A stretch of 64,000 nt of DNA, taken from Lumbricus rubellus. Lineage: Eukaryota; Annelida; Clitellata; Crassiclitellata; Lumbricidae. Each line of letters starts with the position of its first letter. The first letter of the stretch is position 1. The stretch lies in NCBI GenBank assembly GCA_945859605.1, contig OX243828.1, forward strand, positions 22,470,609 to 22,534,608. Direction: 5' to 3'. Positions 22,091 through 64,000 of this stretch are shown piece by piece. The translations under genes were made by a program, and so were the position numbers. The notes under the pieces are model-generated. The model had not been told where the DNA came from. It worked only from the letters and a program-made list of their open reading frames with translations, and did not search any database.

Positions 22091-23940
22091 TTGTCTTGCA
22101 TAATCTAGCCTACCATGAGTGTAATGTTTTACTGTAATAACCTTACTATTACGCCTATGATACTTAATCTTCGAGGTAGAATGAACCTTATAATGTTTTA
22201 AATTAAACACTGTAATAAACGTGCCTTAATTTTGTACTCATGAGAGCTTTTACAAACAATTTGAGGAATAAGCCTTAGACGCTAAAATAATAATATTCGG
22301 CTTAAGCTGTTGCTTCGAATTAACTGCCTCTTACTCAGTGGTTCTCAAAGTGGTGGTCCATGGACCGGCACCGGTCCGCGGAAACGTGTTAAAAATAAAT
22401 TGTCATTTGTAGTATCTCTATTTCATGTATTTTCTTCTATTTTCTGTGTTTTATTTCAAGCTAGTGGTTTCATCACTATTCACTAGGCCTAATGCACAAT
22501 TTTAGTGTCATCAGACCTAGCTATATTTTTGCAGATCTTCTCGCCAGGATTTTACACTTGTTATAACAGTCTTTAACAGAGCTAACTTCGATCACTTCTA
22601 GCCTAATCTAGTTTGAAACTTTTAATTCATTCTTTAAAAATGTAATTAAATAAAATTGAGATTGATAAATAAATCGAATGTTGTTAGGGATAAAATTATG
22701 TCTTAGTTGTTGAAACAAATCCAAAATTATAAAAAAAGCCTTCTGAGAATTAAGGTCGCAGTTGTTTGTGCTCGCCATCCGTCCGTCCGTTTGTCTGACT
22801 ATATTATGAGCAGGCCTACAGTATTATCCACGTCGTCGACCGGTAAAACAGGACTAAAGAGTAACCCGCTTTCAAAAAGCCGAGGCCAGGAAGACGACAT
22901 CGCTAATGCTCCATCATCATCGTCGTCGTTGTCGTCATCATCATTATCATCATCATCATCATCATCATCATGCACCATCATCATCATCAGCGTCAGCGTC
23001 AACGTCCACATTTCTGTCATAATTAGTCTCCTGGTCAAATAATGATGGCATTATGACCAGCTCATTCCAGGCCAGGTTAAAGGTCAATTAGATTTAGTTG
23101 GATGCTTAGCAGTTATTGTAGCAGTTATTGTAGCAGTTATTGTAGCAGTTATCGGTCTAGAAAACGTTAATGTTGATGTCGTCGTCGTCATCATCATCAT
23201 CATCGTCGTCGTCGTCAACGTCGTCGTCGTCATCGCCATCATCATCATCATCATCACAATCGCACTAATTTCACACCCTCAAGTTAAGTAGGAACGGCCT
23301 CAATTGAGGTTTCAACCAATACTCATTACTCACTTCAAATAGCCTACATGTTCCTTGCAAGCGCTTTGATTTATTTATTGACGAAGTTAATAAGTAATCG
23401 AATTTTTTATCCTGCATGCACAATAATTATATGCACAATTTACACCTTTTTACAAGTACCATTATATTCGTATCGCGCTAGTTTTTCACTACGGCTCAAA
23501 AGCGCGGCAGTTTGATGAACGATGTTCCGAACCAGTATACATGTGTAATAGTTGAAGAACACAGGCTGGCATTAGCCTATATTCAGAATAACGAGTGTTT
23601 TACAGTGGTCTATTATCTGCAGGCCTATCAGACAATGCTAAGGATTTGTATTGTAGGATCACATAGATGACGAGGAGATTGATGTTGATGACGACGATGA
23701 TGACGACGATGAAGATGACGATGATGACGATGACGACGACGACAACGACGATGACGATGTTGATGAAGACAACTACGATGACGATGACAATGACGATAAC
23801 GAAGATGATGATCATGACAATAATAATAGCGATGATGACAATGACGATGATAATGATGACAATAATATTAATTGTCATTATTTCTCAAATTATTATCAAT
23901 TTAACATTATTGTTAGAACTATTGTTGGAGAGAGAGGGCA
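22091..23940. other. Gene-free stretch with triplet microsatellites
   Basis: 22336-22420 holds one end of a hAT-like element (CAGTGGTTCTCAAAG, then a ggtccatggaccgg palindrome) without a visible partner. TCA/TCG repeats lie at 22910-22995 and 23175-23265, a 12-bp gcagttattgta repeat at 23105-23155, and GAC/GAT repeats at 23665-23870, downstream of the VEGF-like stop. Confidence 0.7.
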
Positions 23941-23948
23941 TTGCAAGG

Positions 23949-55292
<31,344 letters not shown>

Positions 55293-55299
55293 AGCTTAT

Positions 55300-56120
55300 A
55301 AACTAATCTAACTACTACCACCTCGCAATTACATAACACGCACCTAGCAGCTCTCAGCTGTGTAGTATAAGCACTACAGGCTATGGCGCGTAGCTATCAG
55401 ACAACACGGGCATACATGTATCCGTGTTGCAAACAGCTCCCAGTAGTGTCGTACGTGTACCGATCGTGCATGCGTAACTATAATTATATTCTAATTCTTT
55501 CGTAATCCTCCTTAATAAGCGGACTCCCAAGTTCTACGCGTCAAGTTTCGGTCTGTACGTATGGATAGTAGCAGTAGCGCATGTGTGGCTGGCGATACAT
55601 GTAGGCCTATACCCTAACCAATGGGATGGTATAGTCGTAGATTGGAAACACATATTGGCAGTCAACCTGTCTGCGGGGTTTATATAGGCAACGGCAGACA
55701 CATCTAACAACAACGTTGGCCGGTAGTCGGGACTCGGGCGGGCGCATAGTCCAATGCCAGACCCACCAATCGCAATTACTTACAAGCTTTTATGTGCGAT
55801 TTGGCATGCGTATGCATGTATATACACACATATACACAAGTAGATAAACGCCAATAATGCAATAACATGACATCGGTTGAGTTATTACGTGTCGGTATAT
55901 ATGCACTATTATTTAGCTGGGCGCCGTCTGGCTTTTGATACTGATTAAGCGCACGAACAAGCCTACATAAATTGATATTGTCATTATATGCATGGACCGT
56001 TCACATAGGTACCAGTGTACACGTACACTTTGAAACGTGCATTGTGCTATAGTGCACATGATAGGTGATAGGCTACGTGTATCAACTTGCGATTGTAGAA
56101 AAGCTAAATGAAAAATATAT
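55300..56120. other. 5' flank of the VEGF-like gene
   Basis: No coding sequence. On the minus strand a TATA-like TATATAAACC at 55676-55685 could be the promoter, unproven. Confidence 0.4.
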
Positions 56121-56129
56121 ATGCTTATA

Positions 56130-56570
56130 GATATAGACCTAACTGTTTTGTGGGCTTTCAAAAGGCATTTGATTCTATCAAGCACGATGCCATAATATGA
56201 GAAATACGGTTCTGAAGTCATACCGAGTCGGGGAACAGCCCGATACGGACAGAGATCAAAGTCTGCAGTGAATGTGGGACGAGAAATAGTTCGTGAGAAT
56301 TGTGACTACAATAGCAACAATGCAAGGAGATCCAAAAATATTTCGCCTAATACATTCATTACTTATAGGCCAATTTGGAAAGTGTAATGGACTCGATCCA
56401 AGACAGTGGAACGAGAATTTAAGTGCACTGTGCAAGAAGAACATATTAAAAACTTACGATTTGCAGACAACATTGACTTGTGTTAGACATGCAGCAGAGT
56501 TAAAGATAATCCATTTGCCGTTAGCATTTCATCTTTAGACTGGACTGCAGGTCGATTAAAAGTGACCATT
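56130..56570 (+). pseudogene. Decayed LINE reverse transcriptase
   Basis: FVGFQKAFDSIKHDA (RT motif A), KSAVNVGREI, ATMQGDPKIF (the RQGDP box) and LRFADNIDL (the catalytic ADD box, altered) occur in order in shifting frames with stops. Confidence 0.7.
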
Positions 56571-56967
56571 GTTTGGCTGAAGAAAATTTCCGTAATGATA
56601 TGCCGGTGCAGAGAAAAGGAAGTCGTCGTCGACGAGCTATTCAGATCTCCGTTGGTTGAATGGACTTGTCTGATCTTCATCATCTTCGTTTGGTTGAAGA
56701 AAGACACTGCAAACAGCTTAGAAGTTAATTACCGGTAGTTGAATGATGACAGAATGCTCTTTTGTTGCAAAAATAACCTATGATGATGAACCTATTATGC
56801 ACAGAACCTCTACGTTTAGTGCAGCAAGTTCGTGTCAGTCTAAGCCTACTAGACTGGAGAAACCTTCATGCCTTTCTGTCTCTACCTCCCCCCCCCCCCA
56901 ACACCGATTCCTCTACGAAACAATAGCCAAAAGGCTTTCGAATAGGCGAAAGAGCGCCTCGTATTGT

Positions 56968-57190
56968 GGGGCGTCATGGTGTATAGTTGTGGGTTCGATG
57001 CCTTAATTAAAGCCGGATGGTGCCAGGTTCGAATCCACCTCAAGCCTCCGCACTGCATACAGAGACCTTGAGCAAGTCTTTCACTCGCAATAATATTGCG
57101 TGTGCTGTTCGGCGTGAAACTCAGATGCATGTGTCCGCGCTGTAATCGGGAGCGCCTCTGCGTAGTAAGCTTGAAGGAGCGCTATTCATA
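56968..57190 (+). mobile_element. tRNA-derived SINE copy
   Basis: A-box-like tcatggtgtatagttgtggg, B box GGTTCGAATCC at 57026-57036, and a right arm ending gggagcgcctctgcgtagta...gagcgctattcataaca, as in the copy at 62101. Confidence 0.78.
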
Positions 57191-57337
57191 ACAAATGTGA
57201 GGAATAAAAAAATAAGCATAGCCTAATAAATGGATAAGTGTCCACAGTTACACGTGCCTTATAAAATGGAACACTCTTCCGTCGCATGTATTGTATAGGG
57301 CCTAGGCCCTATAGGCCTACGCTGCACGTGCTGTTGG

Positions 57338-57474
57338 CAGGTGAGAATTGCCGGGGGGTTGGGGTTTCAACCCCCAGTCTTTCTTAGAGCCCCATGTTAA
57401 AGTAGGTTTTTACCCCCAATTCCAAGTGGACAATGGTCCAACCCCCCAGTTATTTTCCCCCAATTCTCACACTG
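57338..57474. mobile_element. 137-bp hAT-like MITE
   Basis: CAGGTGAGAATTG at the left is mirrored by CAATTCTCACACTG. Flanks GCTGTTGG/GCTGTTGC match at 7 of 8. Includes a ggttggggtttcaacccc palindrome. Confidence 0.72.
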
Positions 57475-57479
57475 GCTGT

Positions 57480-59540
57480 TGCTTTATAGTTCTGTTTAGC
57501 AAACATTTTCAAACTAATTTACAGTTAAAGTTAAACTGATTTTAGTTAAGTGTCAGCAATATCATATTCTTATAAAAAAGCGTATAGGCCTGTACATAAT
57601 ATAAATCACAAACTTTTAACTACCCAGCCCGGGACCTTAAAAGTCGCAGCACTTAGAACTATACGCATTTGCCATCCTCCCTTGCATCTAGGCCTACTCG
57701 GCGAGCAGCCCATCCAAACCTTATAGGCCTATAGGTTGGCCATCTATGTGCTGATTAGTGATTAGGGCATCATTAGGCCTACACGATCATAGCCGACCTT
57801 CCTGATTCAAAAGATTGAACGGAAAATTCTTGAAAGCGGGGCTGACATTTCTAAAGCCTTACCGAACTGGCAATCAAGTGTATAAATCGAATAACTTACG
57901 TTTGAAAATCGACCTTTATTCTTCGACTTTAAACGTCTTCAGGTAGGCTACGTTTCAACTTTTTTCCTAACGGTTTCTAAAATGAAATACGACAACCGTC
58001 ATCCTGGTCAAATAATGCCTGTGACGTCATAATGCACTGACGTAGGCTACATGGCCCAAAACACCTATGACGTCATAATGCGCTAAATTTCTGTCGTCTT
58101 ATAAATGGTTCAACTGTCTATGACACCAAATTAGACTTTTGAGGGAACCCCCGTTATATTAGGGTTCCCATTGCGTCTATTGAAATGACGTCATAAGGCG
58201 ATAGACACAGAAGCCGAAAACGGGAGACAGACATGTATATAACGTCTATGTTTGGCTTTGCATTAACTGAGCTGTTTCTACCATTGATATGTACTAAATA
58301 GTTACTGGATTGGAGCTGGCCTACGAAAGTACGGATTATCGCTCACTCATGGATATCCCATGATTCTTTGAGGCAAAGCCAATAGCAACTCCCAGGATTC
58401 TCTGGGGCAAGTCCCAGGGTTCTCTGGGGCAAGTCCCAGAATTCCTAGAGGCAAACCATAGTAAAGGATAGGCGGCACACTCTTCGGCTTAAAACGCAAA
58501 TTTCTCAGCGATGGATACAAAATTGTTTAAAACCAGCCGAGGGTTTTTGAGTTGAATGACATACAAAACATTCAATCTAATTGTATTTAGCGGCCACTGA
58601 CCAGATTTCTTGAAAATAGCCTTTAAAGTTGACGAATTTAACATGGGTTTACATAGGACCAAGGCCGCGTCCCCCTTACAGGAAGTCACGTGCTATTCGC
58701 CGTCGGCCATGGACCACTATACGAAGCTGTTCCAATCCAGCCATATAATACATATCAATGGTTTCTACTGTAATTAACAGGCATCCATCGTGCACTAGGC
58801 CTATCGATCTGCCTGTCTGTATCTCTGTGTCTCTCTCCTCTCTGTTTATCAATCCGTCTGGATCACTGTCTGCGACACACAAGGACAGAAACAGGGAGAA
58901 AGACCTTTACAATATTTTAATTTTGATTAAGAGGCGATTTTATACTCTGATAATAATTATTAGCCTATAGAATGCCCTCCTACTTTCAATGCGCGACATA
59001 AGTAAAATGTCCAATAAACAAAAATCACAAATAGAAGATGCATTTAAAGAAGGAACGCATTTATTAAGCCATGATGTTTTCTTACTTTTATGTAGGGCCT
59101 AGTAGGCCTAGGCCTATTTCTTCTTCTATACTCTGTCCCTACTTTTATTATTCTTGTCCGCTCCGAATAATAGTCCTGGAAGCAAACCACAACATCACGT
59201 AGGCCTAATGGCGGAAAATTCACAGAGAAGCACAGCGCTAGATCACGTGACTCCAAAGAGGACTCTTTAAGAAGAATTACACTGGATTAATTAATAAACT
59301 AATTAAATAAATTAATTATAATAGCTAAGAGTTTATTTACTTCCATTTACAAATTATATCACAATGTCATAGTCAACGAATACAAAATAATTTTATTACT
59401 TAGCCTACCCCTGCGTTTCTTTTTACAGTTCGATGACTGCATCGGCTGTTTCACTTCCGGTGGGGTTCACGCGTTTTCAGTTTATTTCAACTTTATATGA
59501 AAGTAACTGTATTATTGGTTCAGTTTATTTTTGCAGTAAG
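57480..59540. other. Intergenic DNA between the VEGF-like gene and DIS3
   Basis: Dense in TAGGCCTA (at least nine). Three TGACGTCATAA-type sites at 57980-58200, and a 24-bp tandem repeat (cccagg.ttctctggggcaagt) at 58350-58455. No gene is recognised. Confidence 0.6.
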
Positions 59541-59560
59541 CTAACCTCAATATTCGTAAA

Positions 59561-59779
59561 ATGCTGCGAACAAAAACATTCCTGAGGAAGACGCGCAAAG
59601 GCGGAATAATAAAGGTCGTTCGAGAACTCTACCTGCGGGACGATATTGCATGTGGCTCGGAGATATGCACCGCATGCGAACAGCAAGCGAATACGCTGAC
59701 AGCAGAACCGACTCTGAAATCAAAACTCTGTATTTTTCCTCATTACTTGCTCCCGGACACAAATGTCGTCTTGCATCAA
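59561..59779 (+). CDS. DIS3: DIS3 exon 1 (CR3 motif, PIN start)
   Basis: The ATG is the only one that gives the conserved MLxxKTFLxKTR start. Ends CAA|GTGAGT, phase 0, after LPDTNVVLHQ. Confidence 0.95.
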
Positions 59780-62698
59780 GTGAGTTGATTGCTACCAGTA
59801 ACTAAGTAGGCCTACTCCGAACTTTGTCACGTTTCAAAATATATATATCCAGGATCGTAGATTGGTATTATTGCGCCCAGTGCCAAGTGTAGATCTAGCA
59901 CACCACCACAGATCAATTTCGGCAATAACGACGAACTTTTGTTAATCTCGAATATTATTTAGAACATTGTATTTTGCAAATGTTTTGGTAAACATGAATA
60001 CTGGCTGCCCGTACTCCAAACAATATGGCTGCCAACGAATGCAATAAAATTAGAGCGCGACCTATCGACGACATCGCAACATGCATCCCAGCATGCAAAG
60101 CGTGAGGGTCGGTTTGGGCTCAGGTTAGGCGTCGTGAGGGTCGGTTAGGGTTAGTTTTAGGGTTAGTGCAGTCATTCTGCTGAAATTGAAGCTGAATTGA
60201 TGAACAATGTCGTCGATAGGTTGCGCTCTAATTTTATTGCATTAGTTGGCAGTCATATTGTTTGGAGTACGGGCAGCCAGTATTCATGTTTACCAATGTT
60301 TTCAGCGAGATTTCAATGACTGATGCCATTGTTGTTTCTATGCAATAAATAAAGGTCGTGGATCCGCTCACGCCCGTCACGTGAACCGTCTGGAAGAGGC
60401 GAAGACCGCAGGGGGGGAGAAGGTAGTTGATGTTAGCAGTTGATGGTCAAGCTATTAGGCTAGGTTGGCCAACAACTGCTAAACAACCAACGCAAAAATC
60501 TTAAGAATCTAATGACGACACTAACCCTAACACTAACCCTAACCGACCCTCACGACGCAAAAATCTTAAGAATCTAATGACGACACTAACCCTAACACTA
60601 ACCCTAACCGACCCTCACGACGCGAAACCTTATACCCTATACGCGAACGACACCTAGGTCTTCTATGTTATAACCATGCTTAAATTTAACGATAAAGAGC
60701 GCATAATTACCTGTGCAAAATGTTCCTCCATACGTAGGGTCATTTGTAAGACATTTTAAACGTTTTACATTGCAATTCGTCTAAAATCGTGAGACCCTGC
60801 GACACGCAGCACGTGCCGTTGACAGTAGGGTTGACATAGGATGGGCATAAATTGTAGGCTACTGGACAACCTCCTCCCCTACGGTATTCGACTCTTCCAC
60901 ATTGTTTTCCGCTAACCTGATTGGCCGACGGGTGTTAGCCCGAATAATAGCCTGTCCGTAGCCAGTGCGACCAATCATGTTACGGGCGTGAATGTAGCAC
61001 ATGGTTTCCGCTAACGCTCGGGGCGTGAGCGGATCCACTACGATAAATAAAAGTGTTAGCAGTACATCGGAATCTATTACAGTGCGTTACTTTATATATT
61101 TAAAATTTTATTTATATAGCATTCCTTTAAGCTAGCACATGGGTATGAAATCATTTTAATGTAGGCTTTACAACCCATCGGTCCATTGTCATAATAATTA
61201 AAATTGATGTTTTGATATCAAGCATTCTATTCTAAATGTTCAGCTGATTTGAATTTTTTATATTTTCAGATCGATGTTTTGGAGGATGCTGTGATTTCGA
61301 ATGTCATTATTCTTGATACAGTATTGAACGAGGTTGGTAGGACTCATTGTAGTTCATAATGTGGTTGTCTGTACAGTGTTCAATCAATCATTAAAGCATA
61401 TAATAAAATTTATATCCTTGGAGAAAATTCAGTCCATTAAAACAACTCTGGAATGCAGCCATAGTCTGAATAAATGTGCACTTGCTTACTTAGTGCTTGG
61501 TCCTTCTCGTGCAGTTCTGCACATTGGGAAACGCAATTCCTTCACTCCTCCCTGTCCATATGCTCTTGCAATCAGCATTTCTTAGCCTTAGAAGAAGTAT
61601 CTTAACCCTGTCTAGAGGAAGGCAAGGGTATGAAATATCAGCGGCTTCATTCTTTTTAGCCTCGACATATGAGGACGTGCAGCAAGTCCTCTCCCTTGCC
61701 GTCTCATCCTCCTACCTACAGTTCACAGTCAATGTACTCATTGCTGAATTGGTTCAGATGGAGCGAAAATCTCGAACCAAATGGTCTGAACCTTATCTTC
61801 CATGCCATGTATTCATGCATCTACTGAGAACTCATTTGTGACCTTTTATCATAAATGTTGTGTTTCTGTAACTTGCTTTTGGATCAATTAGTAAATAATT
61901 TGTCATTTTTCGCAATTTTATACTTTTTGTTAGGTTCGACATCGAAGTGCGCCTGCTTATAAGAGAATTAAAGACTGCCTGGCCGATCCGAAGAAGCATT
62001 TCTTCACATTTGTCAATGAGTTGCACAGGTTTGGTGGTTTATGCTTGAATAGTGCAGCTTTAGTTAAACCATTGAAATCCTAGTCCCTATTTGTTTGTAT
62101 GTGCACTTGTTATAGCGCCCCTTCAAGATCTCTACTCAGAGGCACTCCCGACTACAGCGTGGGGACTGCACCGGAGTTTCACACCTGGTGGTGTAGTGAG
62201 TATGTTCGTTGCCTTGCAGCCGGAGGGTTGCAGGTTCGAATCCACCTCAAGTCGCCACGTAGGGACCGTGGGCAAGTCCTGCACTCGCAATTGCTCATGC
62301 GCCTCGGCATGAAGCTCCGATTCAGTGTCCGCACTGTAGTCGGGAGTGCTTCTGAGTAGAAATCTTGAAGAGGGCGCTGTAACAAGTGCACATGACCACA
62401 GTGACCCAGGTGTTCAATTTTTTTTAGCAGATTTTTGCAATTGAACAATTAGAAAGGAAACTGCTCATTTATCCCTTGTATTTACCCTGCTTCTTCTTCT
62501 TTTCCAGGGATACGTTCTTGGAGCGCAAACCGGGCGAGTCTTCGAACGACCGGAACGATCGAATGATACGTGCGGCCACCTTGTGGTACGAAGCGCATTT
62601 GAATGAGAAAGAATCGAGCAGACTCAAGGTGGTGCTGCTCACCAACGACGTCAACAACAAGACCTTGGCGAAAGAGCAAGGGATTTCCGTGTTCACAG
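59561..62698 (+). CDS. DIS3: DIS3/RRP44 exosome ribonuclease, first four exons
   Basis: DIS3 is the catalytic subunit of the RNA exosome, with an N-terminal PIN endonuclease and an RNase II-type exonuclease. Exons here are 59561-59779, 61270-61332, 61934-62028 and 62508-62698, phases 0, 0, 2, 1. The start MLRTKTFLRKTRKGGIIKVV and LYLRDDIACGSEICTAC (the CR3 cysteine motif) match animal DIS3. PHYLLPDTNVVLHQ carries the first PIN acidic residue, IDVLEDAVISNVIIL and VRHRSAPAYKRI follow, and exon 4 has NDRNDRMIRAATLWY and VVLLTNDVNN, with further PIN residues. All donors and acceptors are canonical (CAA|GTGAGT, TTTTCAG, GAG|GTTGGT, GTTAG, CACAG|GTTT, TTCCAG, ACAG|GTGA). The rest of the gene is beyond the window. 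Two MITEs occupy intron 1 and a SINE intron 3. Confidence 0.96.
59987..60294. mobile_element. MITE in DIS3 intron 1, 308 bp, 8-bp TSD
   Basis: Long TIRs (about 75 bp) starting GGTAAACATGAATACTGGCT. TSD AATGTTTT is perfect (59979-59986, 60295-60302). The centre has ggttagggttag telomere-like sequence. Confidence 0.9.
60354..61042. mobile_element. MITE in DIS3 intron 1, 689 bp, 8-9-bp TSD
   Basis: Ends GTCGTGGATCCGCTCACGCC and (reversed) CGTAGTGGATCCGCTCACGC. ATAAATAAA flanks both sides (60345-60353, 61043-61051). Contains a perfect 65-bp tandem duplication (60491-60555, 60556-60620) with ctaaccctaa units. Confidence 0.85.
61270..61332 (+). CDS. DIS3: DIS3 exon 2 (PIN)
   Basis: Twenty-one codons, IDVLEDAVISNVIILDTVLN then E. 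Phase 0 on both sides. Confidence 0.93.
61934..62028 (+). CDS. DIS3: DIS3 exon 3 (PIN)
   Basis: VRHRSAPAYKRIKD then KKHFFTFVNELH, ending in phase 2. Confidence 0.94.
62101..62391 (+). mobile_element. tRNA-derived SINE with inverted terminal arms
   Basis: The left arm GTGCACTTGTTATAGCGCCC...ctactcagaggcactcccgactacag is mirrored at the right end (rc gtgcacttgttacagcgccc...). Between them are tggtggtgtagtgagtatg (A-box-like) and GGTTCGAATCC (62233-62243, perfect B box). This is the most complete copy in the window and lies in DIS3 intron 3. Confidence 0.85.
62508..62698 (+). CDS. DIS3: DIS3 exon 4 (PIN)
   Basis: DTFLERKPGESSNDRNDRMI then LKVVLLTNDVNNKTLAKEQG, ending ISVFTG in phase 1 at a gtgatt donor. 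Confidence 0.95.
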
Positions 62699-62699
62699 G

Positions 62700-63360
62700 T
62701 GATTCATCGCAGCTGTAGGAATATAATCTGAAATGAAGAATGCAAAGTTATGGTTGTGAAGCTATAAAAAAGTCTTTAGAAGATAAGTAAGTTAGTAAGT
62801 ATGTTCTTCATTGAACCAACTACCTGCCTGAATAAATAACAATAATAACGGCAATTTAGATGACGCCGGAACGAGGCCGTACCACCGCAAGGGCGCCTCA
62901 CAAATAGTTAACTGCAGGATGAGCCTTGGTAAAACAGATAAAATTTAAGCGCTGATATGAAAGAGTCCACTGAGGCGCCCAATCTGATGTCCGGTGGAAG
63001 ACAGTCCCAACATCGTAAGTTAGAATATACATGTAGCAACAATGCAACATGCATTCAAGATAGAATTATATAGCATTCTAAGTGGATTAGAATATAGCAT
63101 TCTAAGTGGATTAGATTCACTCTTTAGATACACCATGACTATTTTCTTGGCAGAAGATAAGGGGTGGTTTGCCATTGCCTTCCCCCCGTTTGCCATCCGT
63201 GCCCGTTCGTTCACCCTTCCATACGGAAAGGTTACTAACAGGTCGCACCACGAGAAGGTGGGCACGGTGGACTTTGGTTCGCCAGCCCAGGTCGGTTCCG
63301 AGTCTACGCTCCAATTGGAGTCGTCGGTCGGGTCTCCTCCCCGCTTTACTCAATTGAATG
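62700..63360. other. DIS3 intron 4, no gene seen
   Basis: A 24-bp duplication, gcattctaagtggattaga (63073-63116). Otherwise unique or unrecognised repeat DNA. Confidence 0.5.
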
Positions 63361-63361
63361 A

Positions 63362-64000
63362 GTGACTGACAAACCTTTGCGACCCAAAGAGGACCCGGAG
63401 GACTGGAAAAGGTCCGTTTTCATACCAATATTCAAGAAAGGAGACGCGAGAGAGTGTGGAAATTATCGAACGATAGCGATGATATCGCACACGAGCAAAA
63501 TACTTCTCAAAATAATCCACAAAAGAATGGAGAAGACAATCGAAAGGGAATTACCAACCAATCAAGCGGGATTTAGGAAGGCGCGAGGAACGCGCGATCA
63601 CATCGCCAATATAAGGTGGATTATGAAGAGACAGAGGGAATACGGGCAACAGGTGCATATGTGTTTTATAGACTACAGCAAGGCGTTTGATTGCATAGAC
63701 CATACACTACTGTGGCGGACACTAGTTGAGATGGGAATTCCGAAGCATTTGGTTAAACTACTAAAGGGCCTCTATGTGGATCAAGAAGCGGTAATAAGAA
63801 CTGAATATGGTGACACAGGGAAATTTAAAATAAGGAAAGGAGTGAGGCAGGGGTGCATTTTGTCCCCTTTCCTGTTCAATCTGTATGCCGAGAGAATTAT
63901 GAGGAGGGCTGGATTGGAGGAGGCAACAGAAGGGGTAAGGATAGCGGGGAAAATACTGAATAATCTGAGGTATGCCGATGATACGACATTATTGGCGAGT
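63362..64000 (+). mobile_element. LINE reverse transcriptase, open to window end
   Basis: A single frame runs without a stop to the last base. RT motifs occur in order: IFKKGDARECGNYRTIAMIS, NQAGFRKARGTRDHI, HMCFIDYSKAFDCIDH (motif A), KGVRQGCILSPFLFNLY and LRYADDTTLLAS (YADD catalytic box). No N-terminal endonuclease precedes it, and a TGA lies at 63359, so the copy is 5'-truncated but otherwise intact so far. Non-LTR class is certain; the clade is not. Confidence 0.93.

Overview
The window is nuclear DNA of an animal, probably a marine invertebrate. Coding exons are short, bounded by GT/AG introns and belong to bilaterian families. Non-coding DNA is full of microsatellites, MITEs, LINE fragments, tRNA-derived SINEs and one young Copia LTR element. 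The palindrome TAGGCCTA is scattered through non-coding DNA; I could not name the species or phylum from the sequence alone.

Layout. (1) 1-1412: the last two coding exons of a four-and-a-half-LIM (FHL/Limpet) protein, + strand. (2) 1413-8650: no gene recognised; LINE remnants, a 33-bp minisatellite and a long CATA tract. (3) 8939-21814: three tandem + strand paralogues (A, B, C) that I do not recognise as a named family. Each has exon 1 with a signal peptide, a cysteine peptide and a Lys-Arg site, a phase-1 intron, and exon 2 with a (usually Gln-rich, repetitive) linker and a C-terminal CC...C...C peptide. Two orphan copies of their promoter module lie between them. (4) 23949-55292: a six-exon minus-strand gene for a VEGF-C/D or PVF-like growth factor, rebuilt here by splice phase. 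Its roughly 24-kb first intron holds the Copia element, a mariner-like element, a Tc1 element carrying part of a ubiquitin-protease gene, and other repeats. (5) 59561-62698: the first four coding exons of DIS3 (RRP44), + strand, running on past the window. (6) 63362-64000: a LINE reverse transcriptase open at the window edge.

The gene neighbourhoods show no functional linkage. The two points of most interest are the peptide-precursor cluster, whose layout resembles insulin/relaxin genes although the cysteine spacing does not match, and the transposon biology. The latter includes a perfect 315-bp hairpin inside the gag of the Copia element, a host deubiquitinase fragment inside Tc1 ends, nested hAT elements, and many MITEs with intact target-site duplications.
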